Made by a program: the position numbers and the translations under genes. Shown piece after piece: positions 1 through 10,913 of a stretch of DNA of 64,000 nucleotides (positions within the stretch are counted from its first letter, which is position 1; each line of letters starts with the position of its first letter). Origin of the DNA: Hepsetus odoe. Taxonomy: Eukaryota > Chordata > Actinopteri > Characiformes > Hepsetidae. Location: positions 25,030,524-25,094,523 of the forward strand of contig CM029372.1 of the NCBI GenBank assembly GCA_017165825.1. The letters are read 5' to 3'. The notes under the pieces were generated by a model. That model was not told the origin of the DNA, did not search any database, and saw nothing but the letters and a program-made list of their open reading frames with translations.

Positions 1-67
1 TCTCTCTCTCCCTCTCTCTCTCTCTCCCTCTCTTTCCCTTTCTTACTCTCTCTCTCTCTCTCTCTTA

Positions 68-148
<81 letters not shown>
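1..148. repeat. (CT)n microsatellite with interruptions
   Basis: Nearly pure CT dinucleotides, broken by a few ccctct, tttctt and ttactc variants; it probably extends beyond the left edge of the window. Confidence 0.95.
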
Positions 149-150
<2 letters not shown>

Positions 151-850
151 ACAGCAGGCTCTGCATACAGCCTCCTCATAAACCTTTCATTTGCCAAATG
201 ACTTATCATTCAGCTCATAGAGGTTTTGAAGGAACGTTTGAAGCTTCTTGACACAGCAACATCACAGAGCCACTGAGGGCAGCGGTACGGAGCTGACGGA
301 GCCAATTTGCTGCACACAGCACGGAGCAGTCAAAGGGTGTGAAAGAGAAAACAAGGGGATTGTTTGAGAATATGTTACATGCATAGGAAAGGTCCAGATG
401 AAGCCTCCAGCTGCTGGCTACGGGGTTAAAGGCGGTTAACGCTTCCCAGAGCAAACTTCTCTTCAGACACACTTCTCTTCATCAGCCGTGGGTTTATGTC
501 CCGGGGCAATATCCCACCTCCAAAAGAGGTCAGGAAGAAAACCGAATACATTTTCTTGGCTATTTTGTAACTCTGTAGATCCACTTGTTAGTCAGCTCTG
601 CTTAAATATACACTATAGTGACTGCTGGTGTAGATTTTTTTAAAATTCATCCATTAAAATGAAATAATTACTTTGAACTATAAAGTGATTACTGTGAAAA
701 GTAATCTCACTACTGCACACCACTACTGCGGTGTTATCATAGTATAAACACCCCTCAACCACTCAATGTTCAGCATCAGCAGTGAACTAATCACCTGATC
801 ATCTGGAATCATCTGCTCCTGTTTCTCCACTGCTTCAGACTGGATTGAAC
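149..850. other. unassigned intergenic DNA
   Basis: No gene, recognised repeat or RNA is visible between the (CT)n run and the direct repeat beginning at 851. Confidence 0.5.
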
Positions 851-962
851 ATGAGAGACAACAACACTGTCCTTCAGGAAGATCTGGAGAACTGCTCAGG
901 TACAGAGACTGGACTGAAATGAGAGACAACAACACTGTCCTTCAGGAAGATCTGGAGAACTG
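851..962. repeat. two 44-bp direct repeats, 68-bp period
   Basis: Copy one is 851-894 and copy two 919-962. Both run from atgagagacaacaacactgt to gatctggagaactg, identical by eye. A 24-bp spacer carrying a partial further match (tggactgaaa against tggattgaac) suggests a tandem duplication of about 68 bp with some drift. The parent unit is not identified. Confidence 0.85.
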
Positions 963-1519
963 TTCCTCAGCAAGACATTAAAAATACAAGAAAGTCTGGA
1001 AGCAATATGAAAAAATGAGGAATGAGAGGTTACCCGAGCTCCACCCTACCTGTGCTGTGCCACGCCCCTTTTTGCTGAACACCTCCCCTTCCACATAGAC
1101 AATTCAGGCAGGAATTGCACATTTCTTTCTGTTGTTAAACAGAGCAATTCTCAATGTGGGCAACAAGAGACTCACAGTCACAAACTGTAAGCAGACATTA
1201 TTATTTTTTGAAGTTTATATGTAAATGCATGATGTGCTTATTTCAAAGGCTACATTAATGTTCAGCTTTTTTTTTCCAAACATCGCCATGGTAACCTACT
1301 TGTTAACAGGGCGTAGAAGAAGAGGTGGAAGGTAGAGGCCAACAAGTGGACAAACTGCACGGAGGGGAGGGGGTCGAGACACAGGTTTCTGATCGAGACG
1401 ACAGATTTCTGATCGAGGATAAAAACAGGCAGAAAAAGATGCACGATATTACAAAATGAAATCCTTTTTGGAACTTTAACGCATGTAAAAGTATCTTAAG
1501 AGTCCAAGAATAAAGTCAT
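963..1519. other. unassigned intergenic DNA
   Basis: Nothing recognised except gccatggtaacc near 1285-1296, a half-matching RFX X-box-like sequence. Confidence 0.4.
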
Positions 1520-1800
1520 TTGGAAATGAGTATATCAGAGGGACAGCTCAGGTTGGATATACTGGAGACAAAGTTAGAGAAGCAAGGTTGCGTTGGTTTG
1601 GACGTGTCCAGAGGAGAGACGAGGATTATATCAGGAGGAAAACACTGAAGATGGAGCTGCCGGGAAAGAGGGAAAGAGGAAGACCAAAGTGGAGGTTTAT
1701 GGACGTGGTGAGAGAAGACATGCAAGGAGGAAGATGCAGACGACGGGAAGAAATGGAGACGGGTGATCCGCTGTGGGGACTCCTAAACGCCAGCAGCTAT
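1520..1800 (+). mobile_element. RTE-like LINE, 3'-terminal fragment (sense)
   Basis: The translated text VREARLRWFGRVQRRDEDYI and ELPGKRERGRPKWRFMDVV matches the C-terminal tail that follows the reverse transcriptase in the other RTE-like copy (3315-4075, opposite strand). The end gatccgctgtggggactcct is a diverged form of the element's 3' terminus (compare 8433-8460). The clade name is tentative. It has lost all the reverse transcriptase core. Confidence 0.75.
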
Positions 1801-3139
1801 TGGCCCTGGATTGTGCTTCACTGAAGGGGCCGTGTGGCCTGAAACACATCTTATAACATCAGCATGGGTGGGCGGGGCATATTTGTGGTAGACTAGGTAA
1901 ATCACAAAACCGAGGAAATTGAAAACAGCCGTTTTTAAAGCTTTATTCCATTTATGAAGCATGTGTGCTGGTGGTGGATGTGATGCTCTGTTCATACTTG
2001 CACCAAGGCTGCGGAGGCTGTTAATTAACGGCCGCTCCAGTCTATGGAGCCTTTTCCCCTCTCTGCAGTCGTAGTAGTGGTTCTTCATGCACTCTGTATG
2101 CCACAGTTGCTGATTTGAGATGATTGTTGGTGCTCTCCCTGCAAAGCAATTTCCTCTCTGTATGTTATTGGTATTGTGACCCCTTGGCTCCCTTCATTTT
2201 TTTTTTTCTTTTTTGTTTATTTCCAGGCTTGGCCGAGAAGCCGCATTGCCTTCTCTTTTTTTTTCCCTTTCTCCCAGCTGGTAGGTTTATGGAGCAGCAT
2301 GCTGGTGAAAACCTGCAGGAAAAAGATACATTTCCGACGGGAGGGGCGAACAGTGCTGTCCCAGCTGTCATTTACCACTCCAGTTTTTAACGCTGCCATA
2401 AAAAAGGAAAGAGGACAATGTAGTAAAAGACGGGCGTGCTGCACAAAAATGATAAATAACGTGTTGATGAGGATGAGAGGCATTCGCTTGCATGCAACAT
2501 CATCATTTTTTTTGCGGTGTGTGTGGCCATTATGGGCGAGATGTGTGGGTGTGTTTATTTTTTAATACATCTGGCCCTCCCAATAACCTGTTTATTGCTT
2601 CTCCACTTCATTAAGCTCGAGCAGAAACACTCAGCTCATGCAGACTTTTTCATTAAACTTCACATTGGTATTCAGCAGTGTGCAGACAGAGTGCTCGTCA
2701 TGGGCATCCCCACCCCCCCTCTCCAACATCACAAGAGCGATTAGGCCTATAGAAGAGAATATACAGCACTTTATTTACCATTAAGCCCCCATGGAAAAAA
2801 AAACTCCAGCAGATGAGCAGATATAATAATCCCAGTGTGGTAAAGTCACACCTTCAGTGTAGATGCTCTCTGCACAGCCTGAACGGAACGAGCTCACTCG
2901 CTAGAAACAGGGGCAGATCTGAAACTCAGATCTTATTCTTTTTTTCCTTTTTTAAAGTAAAAGTAGCATTTTTACTCCGACAGTTACTCACTGAATCTTA
3001 ACAAAGCCCATTTAAAGCCTGAGACCCAAACAGAAGGTCATATTAAACAATATTCATTTGATTTTAAAGAATCTTTAAAGGAGTTCCTTCAAAATGGATT
3101 GATTTTAAAGAACTGCAACTTGTTGATGGGCTGACCAAA
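1801..3139. other. unassigned intergenic DNA
   Basis: AT-rich with T-rich runs (about 2196-2215, 2257-2268, 2505-2515). The overlapping frames on both strands at 2120-2565 are low-complexity and look like chance. Confidence 0.4.
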
Positions 3140-3153
3140 CACTAGAGGGCGCT
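3140..3153 (+). promoter_or_regulatory. CTCF-like core motif
   Basis: CACTAGAGGGCGCT matches the central CTCF consensus (a CCASYAG core followed by GGCGC). It lies about 14 kb upstream of the ctnna1 promoter. A single core match is weak evidence of binding. Confidence 0.35.
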
Positions 3154-3180
3154 CCTGAGCATCTCTGTGTAAAACTGTAA

Positions 3181-3314
3181 ATCCATTCATTTACTAGATT
3201 TCTGAGACGCTTATGCTAACCAAGGTCGAGGGAGGCTGGAGGTCATTCCAGCACTCACAGAGAGAACATCCCGGACAGACTACCAGTCCAACACTGGGCA
3301 CACACACACACACT
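3181..3314 (-). repeat. tRNA-SINE-like interspersed repeat, family C, partial
   Basis: On this strand it reads like the reverse of the family C copy at 13448-13757: a start matching the end of that family (ccattcatttac...gcttatgc), then ctggaggtcattccagcac, then accagtccaacactgggcac followed by a short CA run. It abuts the RTE-like copy. Confidence 0.55.
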
Positions 3315-4075
3315 TCAACATCCTCCTCCCAGTATGATCCTCGTCTCTCCTCTGGACATGTCCAAACCAACGCAACCTTGCTTCTCTAACTTTGTCTCCA
3401 AGACGTCTAACCTGAGCTGTCCCTCTAATATACTCATTTCTAATCCTGTCCATCCTCGTCACACCCAACGAACATCTCAGCATCTTTAACTCTGACACCT
3501 CCAGCTCCACCTCCTGCCTTTTCATCAGCGCCACCGTCTCCAACCCATACCACATAGCTGGTCTCACTACCATCCTGTAACCTTCTTTTTCACTCTCGTT
3601 GGTACCCGTCTGTCACAAATCACTCCAGCCACTCTTCTCCACCCATTCCAACCAGCCTGCACTCTCTTCTTCACCTCTCTTCCACACTCGCCATTACACT
3701 GACCTGTTGATCCCAAGTATTTAAACTCCTCCCCCTTTGTCACCTCTACTCCCGCCATCCTAACCACTCTTTTTCTTCCCTTTTGTTCACACTCATGTAT
3801 TCTGTCTTTGACCTACTCACTTTCATTCGTCTCTTCTCTAAAGAATATCTCCATCTCTCCAGGTTCTCCTCAAGCTGCTCCCTACTCTCACTACAGATCA
3901 CAATATCATCAGCAAACATCATCGTCCACGGAGACTCCTGTCTAACCTCGTCGGTCAGCCTGTCCATTACCATTGCAAACAAGAATGGGCTCAGCGCTGA
4001 TCCTTGATGCAATCCAACCTCTACGTTAAATGCATCCGTCACTCTCACTGTCTCTTCTTCAGCTCTCTTTCACAG
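3315..4075 (-). mobile_element. RTE-like LINE, reverse-transcriptase C-terminus and tail, frameshifted
   Basis: On the minus strand, 4048-3746 encodes the RT motif GLHQGSALSPFLFAMVMDRL and the catalytic FADD box in MMFADDIVICSESREQLEE. The tail continues in a second frame at 3767-3567 (VQAGWNGWRRVAGVICDRR) and a third at 3573-3280 (VREARLRWFGHVQRRDEDH). At least two frameshifts therefore break it, and the 5' endonuclease and the fingers of the polymerase are absent. The family name is inferred from the FADD/SRSKTEYM pattern seen in RTE-type elements; clade assignment is uncertain. Confidence 0.8.
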
Positions 4076-4779
4076 TTAATGTACCAAATGAATATGGAAA
4101 AGAGAAAACAAGACTGGATAACATTATGTACCTTAAGAAAATGCCATTTGTGAGCAGAGGGAGCTATGTTACATGAGAGTCAACTTTACTAAACTCTGTG
4201 TTCCTCTCCTTCCTGGATCACTTATTCTTTAGAGCGTGACCAGCAGTCACTTTAGGCATAGTTTAGTGTGAGCTGATGAGTTGTGTAAGAAGGCTGCTGA
4301 GAAACCAGGCCTGGAAAACACACGGTGAAGACTTATTGGGTTATTGGGAACACTATACGCTTCTCTGAAGAAGCTGAAATCGGCAGGCTTGTTGAAATAT
4401 GGGAGATTAATTAGCTTTACTCACTTCATGCCACAGTTTATAAGGGTGCAAAGGCACTCCTCGGTGTGAATTTCTACACCCTCGGCTGAGCTTTTGAGGA
4501 AGATGTGTTCAGACAGCCTGCCTAAGTCTTAGCTAAGAGAGCTGTGTGGTGTGCAGATAACGTTTAGAGTGCATCGAAAAGGCTCTGGTAGCGTAGCACG
4601 AAGGTTAATCTGCATAGTGTTTGACACCCCTGTTGAGAGGAAAATGCATTTTAGTGTTTGTTAAAAGTGTGCTTTATAGTAAACTTGCACTTTTATAACG
4701 TTTACAGTATATTCTTTAAAGTGAAAGTGACTATTTGTCATTGTAGACGCACCACAGTGAAAGGTGAAATGCTTTCTCT
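4076..4779. other. unassigned intergenic DNA
   Basis: No gene or repeat recognised until the first SINE at about 4780. Confidence 0.4.
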
Positions 4780-4926
4780 GCATTGATTGTGGGTTCAAAC
4801 GCGTTACCAGTAGGTTGCCTTAGGTACCCTTGAGCAAGGCACCGTCCCCGTCACTGCTCCCCGGGCACTTTCATAGCTGCCCCCTGCTGCAAGGTGTTTG
4901 TGTGCATGGGTTAAATGTAGAGGTTT
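4780..4926 (+). repeat. tRNA-derived SINE, family A, head truncated
   Basis: Starts at the B-box region (gattgtgggttcaaac) and continues through the family body (gtacccttgagcaaggcacc, gcccctgctgca, gggttaaatg). The tRNA A-box end is missing. It is directly followed by a second copy in the same direction. Confidence 0.8.
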
Positions 4927-5097
4927 GGGGCAGCGGTGGCCTGGTGGTAAGGGAGTTGCCCCGGCTCGGAGGATTGTGGGTTCGATTCACTCACGAGTAG
5001 GTTGCCCTGAGGTACCTTTGAGCAAGGTACCGTCACCGTCACTGCTCCCTGGGCACTTTCAATAGCTGCTGCACGTGTGTGTATGGGTTAAACATAA
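4927..5097 (+). repeat. tRNA-derived SINE, family A
   Basis: Begins ggggcagcggtggcctggtgg with an RNA polymerase III A-box-like TGGCCTGGTGG, and a B-box-like gtgggttcgattc near 4977. It then has the family body ending gggttaaac. Head-to-tail with the preceding copy. Confidence 0.85.
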
Positions 5098-7537
5098 AGT
5101 TCTGATGTCTCGTCTTTTGAATATCTTGTGTTCAAAACTGTCAGTACTAAACCACTTGTAATTCTGATATATCGACCACCTTCTACACCTCTGCCTCCAT
5201 TCTTTTTGGACCTCAGTGAACTTCTCACACTTACCTGTGCCCTGTCTGACAACGTCATCCTGCTCGGTGACTTTAACATTCATATAGACCCCGTCTCTCC
5301 AGCTACCTCAGAAAGTTTGGACCTTCTTCAATGTTTCCATCTCACTCAGCTTCTGTAAACTGTTCTTCTGTTGCTGTTTCTGATCACAATTGTATTGAAT
5401 TTGCTTTCGAACTAACCTTAGATAATATATGTAAAAAAAATTATGATTTCATATAGGAATTTGAAATCTGTTGACCTTCTAGGTTTCTCCTCTGACTTAT
5501 TTACATCTCCTCTTTCAAATTCCTAAACCTCTCCTGTCCCGATGCCATTCTGTCTTTATATATCCGTTTTAGATAAGTTTGCTCCAGTCAAAATCAGGGC
5601 AGTACCGTCCTCTCACTCCTCTCAGTGGTTCAGCCCTGAACTGAGCTAAATGAAAGCTGTTGGGAGGGTTCTTGAACGGCTGTATAAAAAATCAGGTCTC
5701 GCCGTGCACGCTCAGTTATGTCGATCACCTGCTAAAATATCAATCTGCCCTTAATACTGCTCGCTCGCCTTACCTTTCCTCCATCGCCAACAACAGCAAG
5801 GCCCTGTTCGCTAGTGTGAGTAAACCTCTGCAGCCCCCAGCACCTTCTCCTTTCTTCACTTTTTTCAAAACAAAATTGACCTAATTTATAATCTGTTCAC
5901 TGGTACCCCTCCACCATCTTGTAACTCTCTCCTAGAAACTCTGGTACAACCCTTCACCAAGTTCTCTCATACAAACCCGAGCTCTGTTGCTGAATTAATT
6001 ATGAAAATCAGTTCTTCCAACTCTATCCTGGATCCAGCACCTACTTCTCTTCTTAAATGCTGTTTGTTTGCCATCTCTGCCTCGGTCTCCCATCTCATAA
6101 ATTGTTCACTCTCCTCTGGTGTTGTTCTTCTGGGCCTAAAAACTACAAAACACCTATTTTGAGGAATAACACCTTTGATCCCAGCAATCTGAGCAGCTAC
6201 AGACCTATTTCTAATCTACCTTTTATTTCAAAGCTCCTTGAAAGGGTTGTAGCTGCTCAGCTGCAGGAGCATCTAACAATGAACTATTTATATGAACCGT
6301 TACAGTCAGGTTTGCGTCCATTCCACAGCACCGAGACTTTACACAGTGCTGACTCTGGTTCCCTCAGTGTCCTCCTTCTCTTAGATCTAGGCTCTGCCTT
6401 TGACACTGTTAATCATAATATCCTTCTTTCTTGCCTTTCAGCCATTGGGCTCTCTGGTGCCGTTCTTTCTTGGTTCACATCTTATCTCACTGATAGACAG
6501 CAATTCATCCGCCTCCATAACAACAGATCATCTCCTGCTAAACAGGGTGTCCCTCAGGGATCTGTTCTTGGACATTCATTGTTCATAATTTATATTCTTC
6601 CTCTCGGTCATATTATTAGAAACCATGGCCTCAATTTTCACTGCTACGCTGATGATACCCACATCTACCTTACCACCTCCACTTCAGCCGCTCCACCCTG
6701 CTCCCTCACAGCTCGTATTCATGACGTAAAACTATGGCTCACCTCAAACTTTCTAAAGCTCATCACTGACAAAACAGAACTTTTATTAATTGGCTCCAAA
6801 TTTCTCATCACTAAACTCCAAAATTTCTGTTTATCCATTGACAATGCTCTTGTTTTATTCGATGCCACTCTATCATTTGACTCTCACATAAATACAGTTG
6901 TGAAAAATGCATTCTTCACCTCCGAAATATCTCACGTCTCTGCTCCTCACTTTTATTGAAGGATGCAGAAATACTTCACATCTTGATTACTGTAATGCTT
7001 TACTCTTTGATCTCCCAACTAGAACATTAGCTAGGCTCCAGTACATACAGAACTCTGCAGCTCGTGTTCTCACATTCTCCAAAAAATCTGACCATATCAC
7101 CCCCGTTCTCCACAAACTTCACTGGCTGCCCAGATCGTATCGTATTCAGTACAAGCTGCTTCTGATTACGTTTAAAGCCCTTCATGGATCTACTCCTCCA
7201 TACCTTACTCCATTCCCATTATTTACTTATTTATTCTATTCTATTCTATTCTATTCATACACTCCCACCCGTTCACTGCGCTCCTCCGGTACTGGGTTAC
7301 TCACAGTTCCTAAATTCAGATTAGCTACCGTGGGTGGGAGATCATTTAGTGTTGCTGCCCCTAAACTCTGGAATTCCCTCCCTCAAAACTTACGCCTAAC
7401 GTCCTCTCTGTCTCTCTTCAAAACTCAGTTGAAAACATATCTATTCAGTCTGTGCTGCTCCACTTCTCCCCGTTCTTGATTTCCTAATTCTGCTGCTTGT
7501 CTTTGTGTCTAACTGTTTTAATTAATATTGCTTTATA

Positions 7538-7766
7538 GGGGGCAGCAGTGGCCTAGTGGTTAAGGAAGATTGTGGGTTTGATTCTCTCATCAATAGATTG
7601 CCCTGAGGTACCCTTGAGCAAGGTACTGTCCCCGTCATTGCTCCCTGGGTGCTTTCAATAGCTGGCCCCTGCTGCACGTGTGTGTGCGTATGGATGAAAC
7701 GCAGAGGTTGAATTTCGTTGTGTTGTGCTGCGTTTCACAATGACGAGGGTTGTCACTTTCACTTTA
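7538..7766 (+). repeat. tRNA-derived SINE, family A, nested in the L2-type LINE
   Basis: Runs from gggggcagcagtggcctagt to gttgtcactttcacttt. It has an A-box-like TGGCCTAGTGG and a B-box-like gggtttgattc. The flanking LINE text resumes at about 7767 (tctgctccgtaaaatgacct), so the SINE arrived after the LINE. Confidence 0.85.
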
Positions 7767-7819
7767 TCTTCTGCTCCGTAAAATGACCTTGGGATTTGAG
7801 AAAGGTGCTATATAGATAA

Positions 7820-7821
7820 AA

Positions 7822-7880
<59 letters not shown>

Positions 7881-7893
7881 GTTATTATTATTG
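7820..7893. repeat. (ATT)n microsatellite at the LINE 3' terminus
   Basis: Perfect ATT/TTA repeats to 7880, then one interruption (g) and a few more units. It is the tail of the L2-type element. Confidence 0.9.
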
Positions 7894-8156
7894 TGAAAGT
7901 GTGAGATTGCTCTGCTAGTCCTGTACAATCCTTCAGCCAGCTAATGAGATGCCAAAGAAAAATGGAGAGATGGTAGAGGTGTTCAGAGTGATGTCTATGA
8001 GTCTGTAAAGAGTAAGGCAGGATCTCCAGAATGAAGTTCTATCACTTTTGCCATCCCAGCTGACTCAAGATATAGAGACATATACACCTGCGGTTTCCTT
8101 TTGGAACCCAGCATCTAGGGTCAAGTCAGTGTATTCCTTCATGTAATTCTTCCCAA

Positions 8157-8468
8157 GCCTGGATAAATGGGGAGTTACATCAGGAAGGGCATCCGCTGTA
8201 AAACGAAACGGACTTCCATACCGGATACAGACCATTCCAGACCGGACTGTTAACAAAAAGCATCACCAGTGCTGTTAGCCAACAGGGTGCTGGAGGAAAC
8301 TGGGCTACTGTTGGCCAAAGGAGAAGAAGAAGAAGAGGAGGAAGGCATGTCTGGAGGCAGAAGGGTGGTGAGAGAGGACCTGTAGGCGGTTGGTTTGCAG
8401 GAGGAATATGCAGAGGACAGAAAGAAATGGAGACTTTGGCGACCCCTAACAGGAGCAGCCAAGAGAAA
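8157..8468 (+). mobile_element. RTE-like LINE 3' end
   Basis: Contains the terminal sequence ggagttacatcaggaagggc, which begins the 3' block of this family, and ends ggcgacccctaacaggagca, the family's 3' terminus (compare 1765-1790 and 19041-19062). Between them a (GAA)n-rich patch and a tail segment (tctggaggcagaagggtggt) are diverged. Confidence 0.65.
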
Positions 8469-8497
8469 AAGTCCTACAGTTACCTTTTGGTGAATCA

Positions 8498-8610
8498 CAG
8501 GTACACTTGAGCAAGGTACCGTCCCCAACACTGCTCCCCAGGCATTGGATATATGGCTGCCCCCTGCTCCACTTAAGAAAATGGGTTAAATTCAAAGGAA
8601 CCATTATGCT
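8498..8610 (+). repeat. tRNA-derived SINE, family A, fragment
   Basis: Keeps the internal body (cacttgagcaaggtaccgtc, gctgccccctgctccac, atgggttaaatt) without the tRNA head. Confidence 0.7.
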
Positions 8611-8990
8611 GTTGTGCACTGAGGGATATTAAACAGACAGAAAAAATGCATTTCAAAGTAGTCTTACCAAAATCATGTTTATTTTTCTTCCTCTTCTAAA
8701 TGCGGTAAAGCCGAAAAGACATGTTTGTTGCCTGAAGTCTGCTTTTAAAGCTGACTTTTTGTTGCTGACAAAGGCATAAAGTTAATAGTCTAATGACTTG
8801 TGGGAAGAAACTGTTCCCCACCATGGCAGTAAAGACTAAATTACAGGATTTAATTTCCAAAAAAAGTAGGCAGAAAGGAAGAGAGAGTTTGTAGGGGTGA
8901 GTGGAGATGTCCACAGAGCTGTGAGCGTGTGGTGAAGACGTCTGTTTCTTATTTGGTTTAAATAAAGTCCAGTTAGTTATGCCTTTATAC

Positions 8991-9176
8991 GTTTACATTC
9001 ATGGCATTTACCCATGAGCGACTTCCATTTCCTAATTACAGGGACGGTGTCCCTGGAGCAACTTCAGGTGACGGGTCTTGCTCAGGAACCCAGTGGTGAT
9101 AGTGCTGGAGGTGGAATTCAAACCTGCAGCCATTTGGTTTGTAGGTAGGTAGGCAAGTATCCGACCATCACCAGCC
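8991..9176 (-). repeat. tRNA-derived SINE, family B, diverged copy
   Basis: The minus-strand copy matches the sense copy at 44305-44506: gcgacttccatttcctaatt, then acagggacggtgtccctgga, gggtcttgctcaggaaccca, and a tRNA-like head at the far end. The oldest-looking of the four copies. Confidence 0.8.
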
Positions 9177-9443
9177 AATCTTGCTACCCAACCATTATAA
9201 ATCGACTTCTAGTGTTTGTTACCAATGTTGGCCTCATAGCTCCAGTTTGAAAATGGAGGAACTAATTTTGGATTCGAAACACGTCCACCTGTATCTGGAT
9301 TAAGTTGAAAATGGTGTAATCCAGTCCTGCTGGTACTAAACACATTGATTCCAGATCATTATCGTCAGGAGACAGCAGGTTTAAACTTTCCTTTATCAAA
9401 TACTGCTGCTACATCCAGAGTCCTCATCAAAACATACTGAATG

Positions 9444-9657
9444 CTGGCCTAGTGTTTAGGGACTAGGCCCCAGGTTCGGAAGGTGATGGGTTTGAATCTG
9501 AGATCCGAAGGTTAGCCTATGGTACCCTTGAGCACTGCTCTCCGGTAAATGGTTATGGCTGTCCACTGCTGCAGGGTGTGCGTGGGTTAAATGCAGAGGA
9601 TGCATTTTGTTTTGTGGTTCACCGTGTGCTTTAAATGAACGTAGTCACTTTCACTTT
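9444..9657 (+). repeat. tRNA-derived SINE, family A
   Basis: Begins tggcctagtgtttagggact and has B-box-like gatgggtttgaatctg. It ends gtagtcactttcacttt. A short deletion affects the middle (the ccttgagcaaggtacc segment is shortened). Confidence 0.8.
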
Positions 9658-9962
9658 CTTCGTTTCCCAGCTCTAAAACATTTTGTGGTGCAGAGCACTC
9701 TCACCTTTTTAAGTTCCAAAGAAAGAAAAGACAGGTACATACACTGGCACAGAGACCAAGCGATGCAGTCAGGAGCGATGAACGAGCGACTTGTGGGTGG
9801 GATCAGGACCTATATCAAAACGATCTGATCCCAATTACATCCAGGATGTGTTTTGAAGCCAAGCATGATTCAAAGGAAGCTTTACAAATCTGTCGTTCCT
9901 TGAACTGGACTCTTCCTCTTCACTCAGGTCCAGTTTACACTTGTTATCTGATCAAGACAAAG

Positions 9963-10185
9963 TTGTCATTGTGACGAATTGTCATTGTGAAACACGGCAC
10001 ACTCTGAAGCACAACCTCTGCTTTTCCCGCACACCCTGCAGCAGCTATTTAAAGTGTCCATGGAGCAGTGATGGGGACGGTACCTTGCTCAAGAGCACCT
10101 CAGGGCAACCTGCAGGTCTGGGATTCAAACCCACAACCTTCTGACCCTGAGGCCTAGTCCCTAACCACTAGACCATTGTTGCCCC
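9963..10185 (-). repeat. tRNA-derived SINE, family A
   Basis: Reverse orientation: the head is at the right end (ccactagaccattgttgcc) and the B box, reversed, is at about 10117-10130 (gggattcaaaccc). The body includes gatggggacggtaccttgct. Confidence 0.85.
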
Positions 10186-10248
10186 AGCTTTCACACCAGC
10201 TTTTTCCCTCCACTCCATTCTACCAATTGAATTGGATTCTAAATTAGA

Positions 10249-10250
<2 letters not shown>

Positions 10251-10295
<45 letters not shown>
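10251..10295. repeat. (CA)n microsatellite
   Basis: About 22 uninterrupted CA units. Confidence 0.95.
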
Positions 10296-10297
<2 letters not shown>

Positions 10298-10733
10298 ATC
10301 CGATCCCAATGTTTGCTCTACTACCTTGGGATTCTGACATCTCAATTTCAAAACATATTGGTCCCAAACCAGGCTGCGCCCATTTTAACGCCATGGACTC
10401 CATCCTGATACAGGACACATTTAACATTAACATTAACAGGGACACAAAAAATGAAGCTGCACTCACACCTGACTGCTGCCTGTTTTGCAAGAGTTACTGT
10501 TTGCCTGGATGAGCTCAGCACAAAGTGAAATTGCTCTTAATTTCACATGCCTTTCCATCGAAGTGAAAGGATTTATTCACCAGGCGCATCTTCCTTTAGT
10601 CACGGCACATCATCTGCTGCCATCCCGCTGGTAAGAAAGCAACCTTAGTCTTGATCTGAACCCAGTTCATCATAGTTCTCCAGCCTCACTCTTAAACTGT
10701 TTTGTGTGACTAAAGGAATGAACATTGATAAAA

Positions 10734-10913
10734 GCTGCTCCCGTTTAGGGGTTTCCATTTCTTCCGGTCCTCTGCATCTTCCTCCTTCAAACCGACAAAA
10801 ATTACGTTTTAATTTAGATTTAGTAGCAACCTTTGGTCTTCCTCCTTTCCTCTTTCCTGGCAACTCCATCAACATCCTCCTCCCAATATTTGCTACTAAA
10901 TCTAAATTAAAAC
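10734..10913 (-). mobile_element. RTE-like LINE 3'-end fragment carrying a local inverted duplication
   Basis: On the plus strand, gctgctcccgtttaggggt (the reverse of the RTE 3' terminus), then ctctgcatcttcctcctt, then tttggtcttcctcctttcct match the tail of the other RTE-like copies, all reversed. The middle of the normal tail is replaced by an AT-rich arm (10806-10829). A perfect reverse copy of that arm follows at 10890-10913. Confidence 0.7.
10806..10913. repeat. perfect 24-bp inverted repeat with 60-bp spacer
   Basis: The left arm 10806-10829 (gttttaatttagatttagta...) and the right arm 10890-10913 (ttgctactaaatctaaat...) are exact reverse complements over 24 bp. The pairing ends abruptly: bases 10805 and 10914 do not pair. 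The spacer is RTE-like tail. Confidence 0.9.

Larger units (their letters stand above)
5128..7893 (+). mobile_element. L2-type (L2/CR1 group) LINE, decayed, with nested SINE and (ATT)n tail
   Basis: Endonuclease motifs (ILIYRPPS, LLGDFNIHID) lie at about 5150-5290. The reverse transcriptase is at about 6057-6959 with SSYRPISNLPFISKLLERVV, the motif A core DLGSAFDTVNHNILL, the motif B core GVPQGSVLG and the catalytic YADD in FHCYADDTHIYL. The C-terminal tail at 6907-7479 ends APKLWNSLPQNLR and LFKTQLKTYLFS. Fragments lie in different frames with stops between them, and sequence between the endonuclease and RT is partly lost. The 3' end is ctatatagataaaa followed by an (ATT)n run, the usual L2-type terminus. 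A SINE at 7538-7766 splits the 3' untranslated part. The element cannot be autonomous as it stands. Confidence 0.88.

Noticed and set aside
2165..2565. Overlapping frames on both strands near a poly-T patch
   Set aside because: Low-complexity residues (runs of F or K) from homopolymers.
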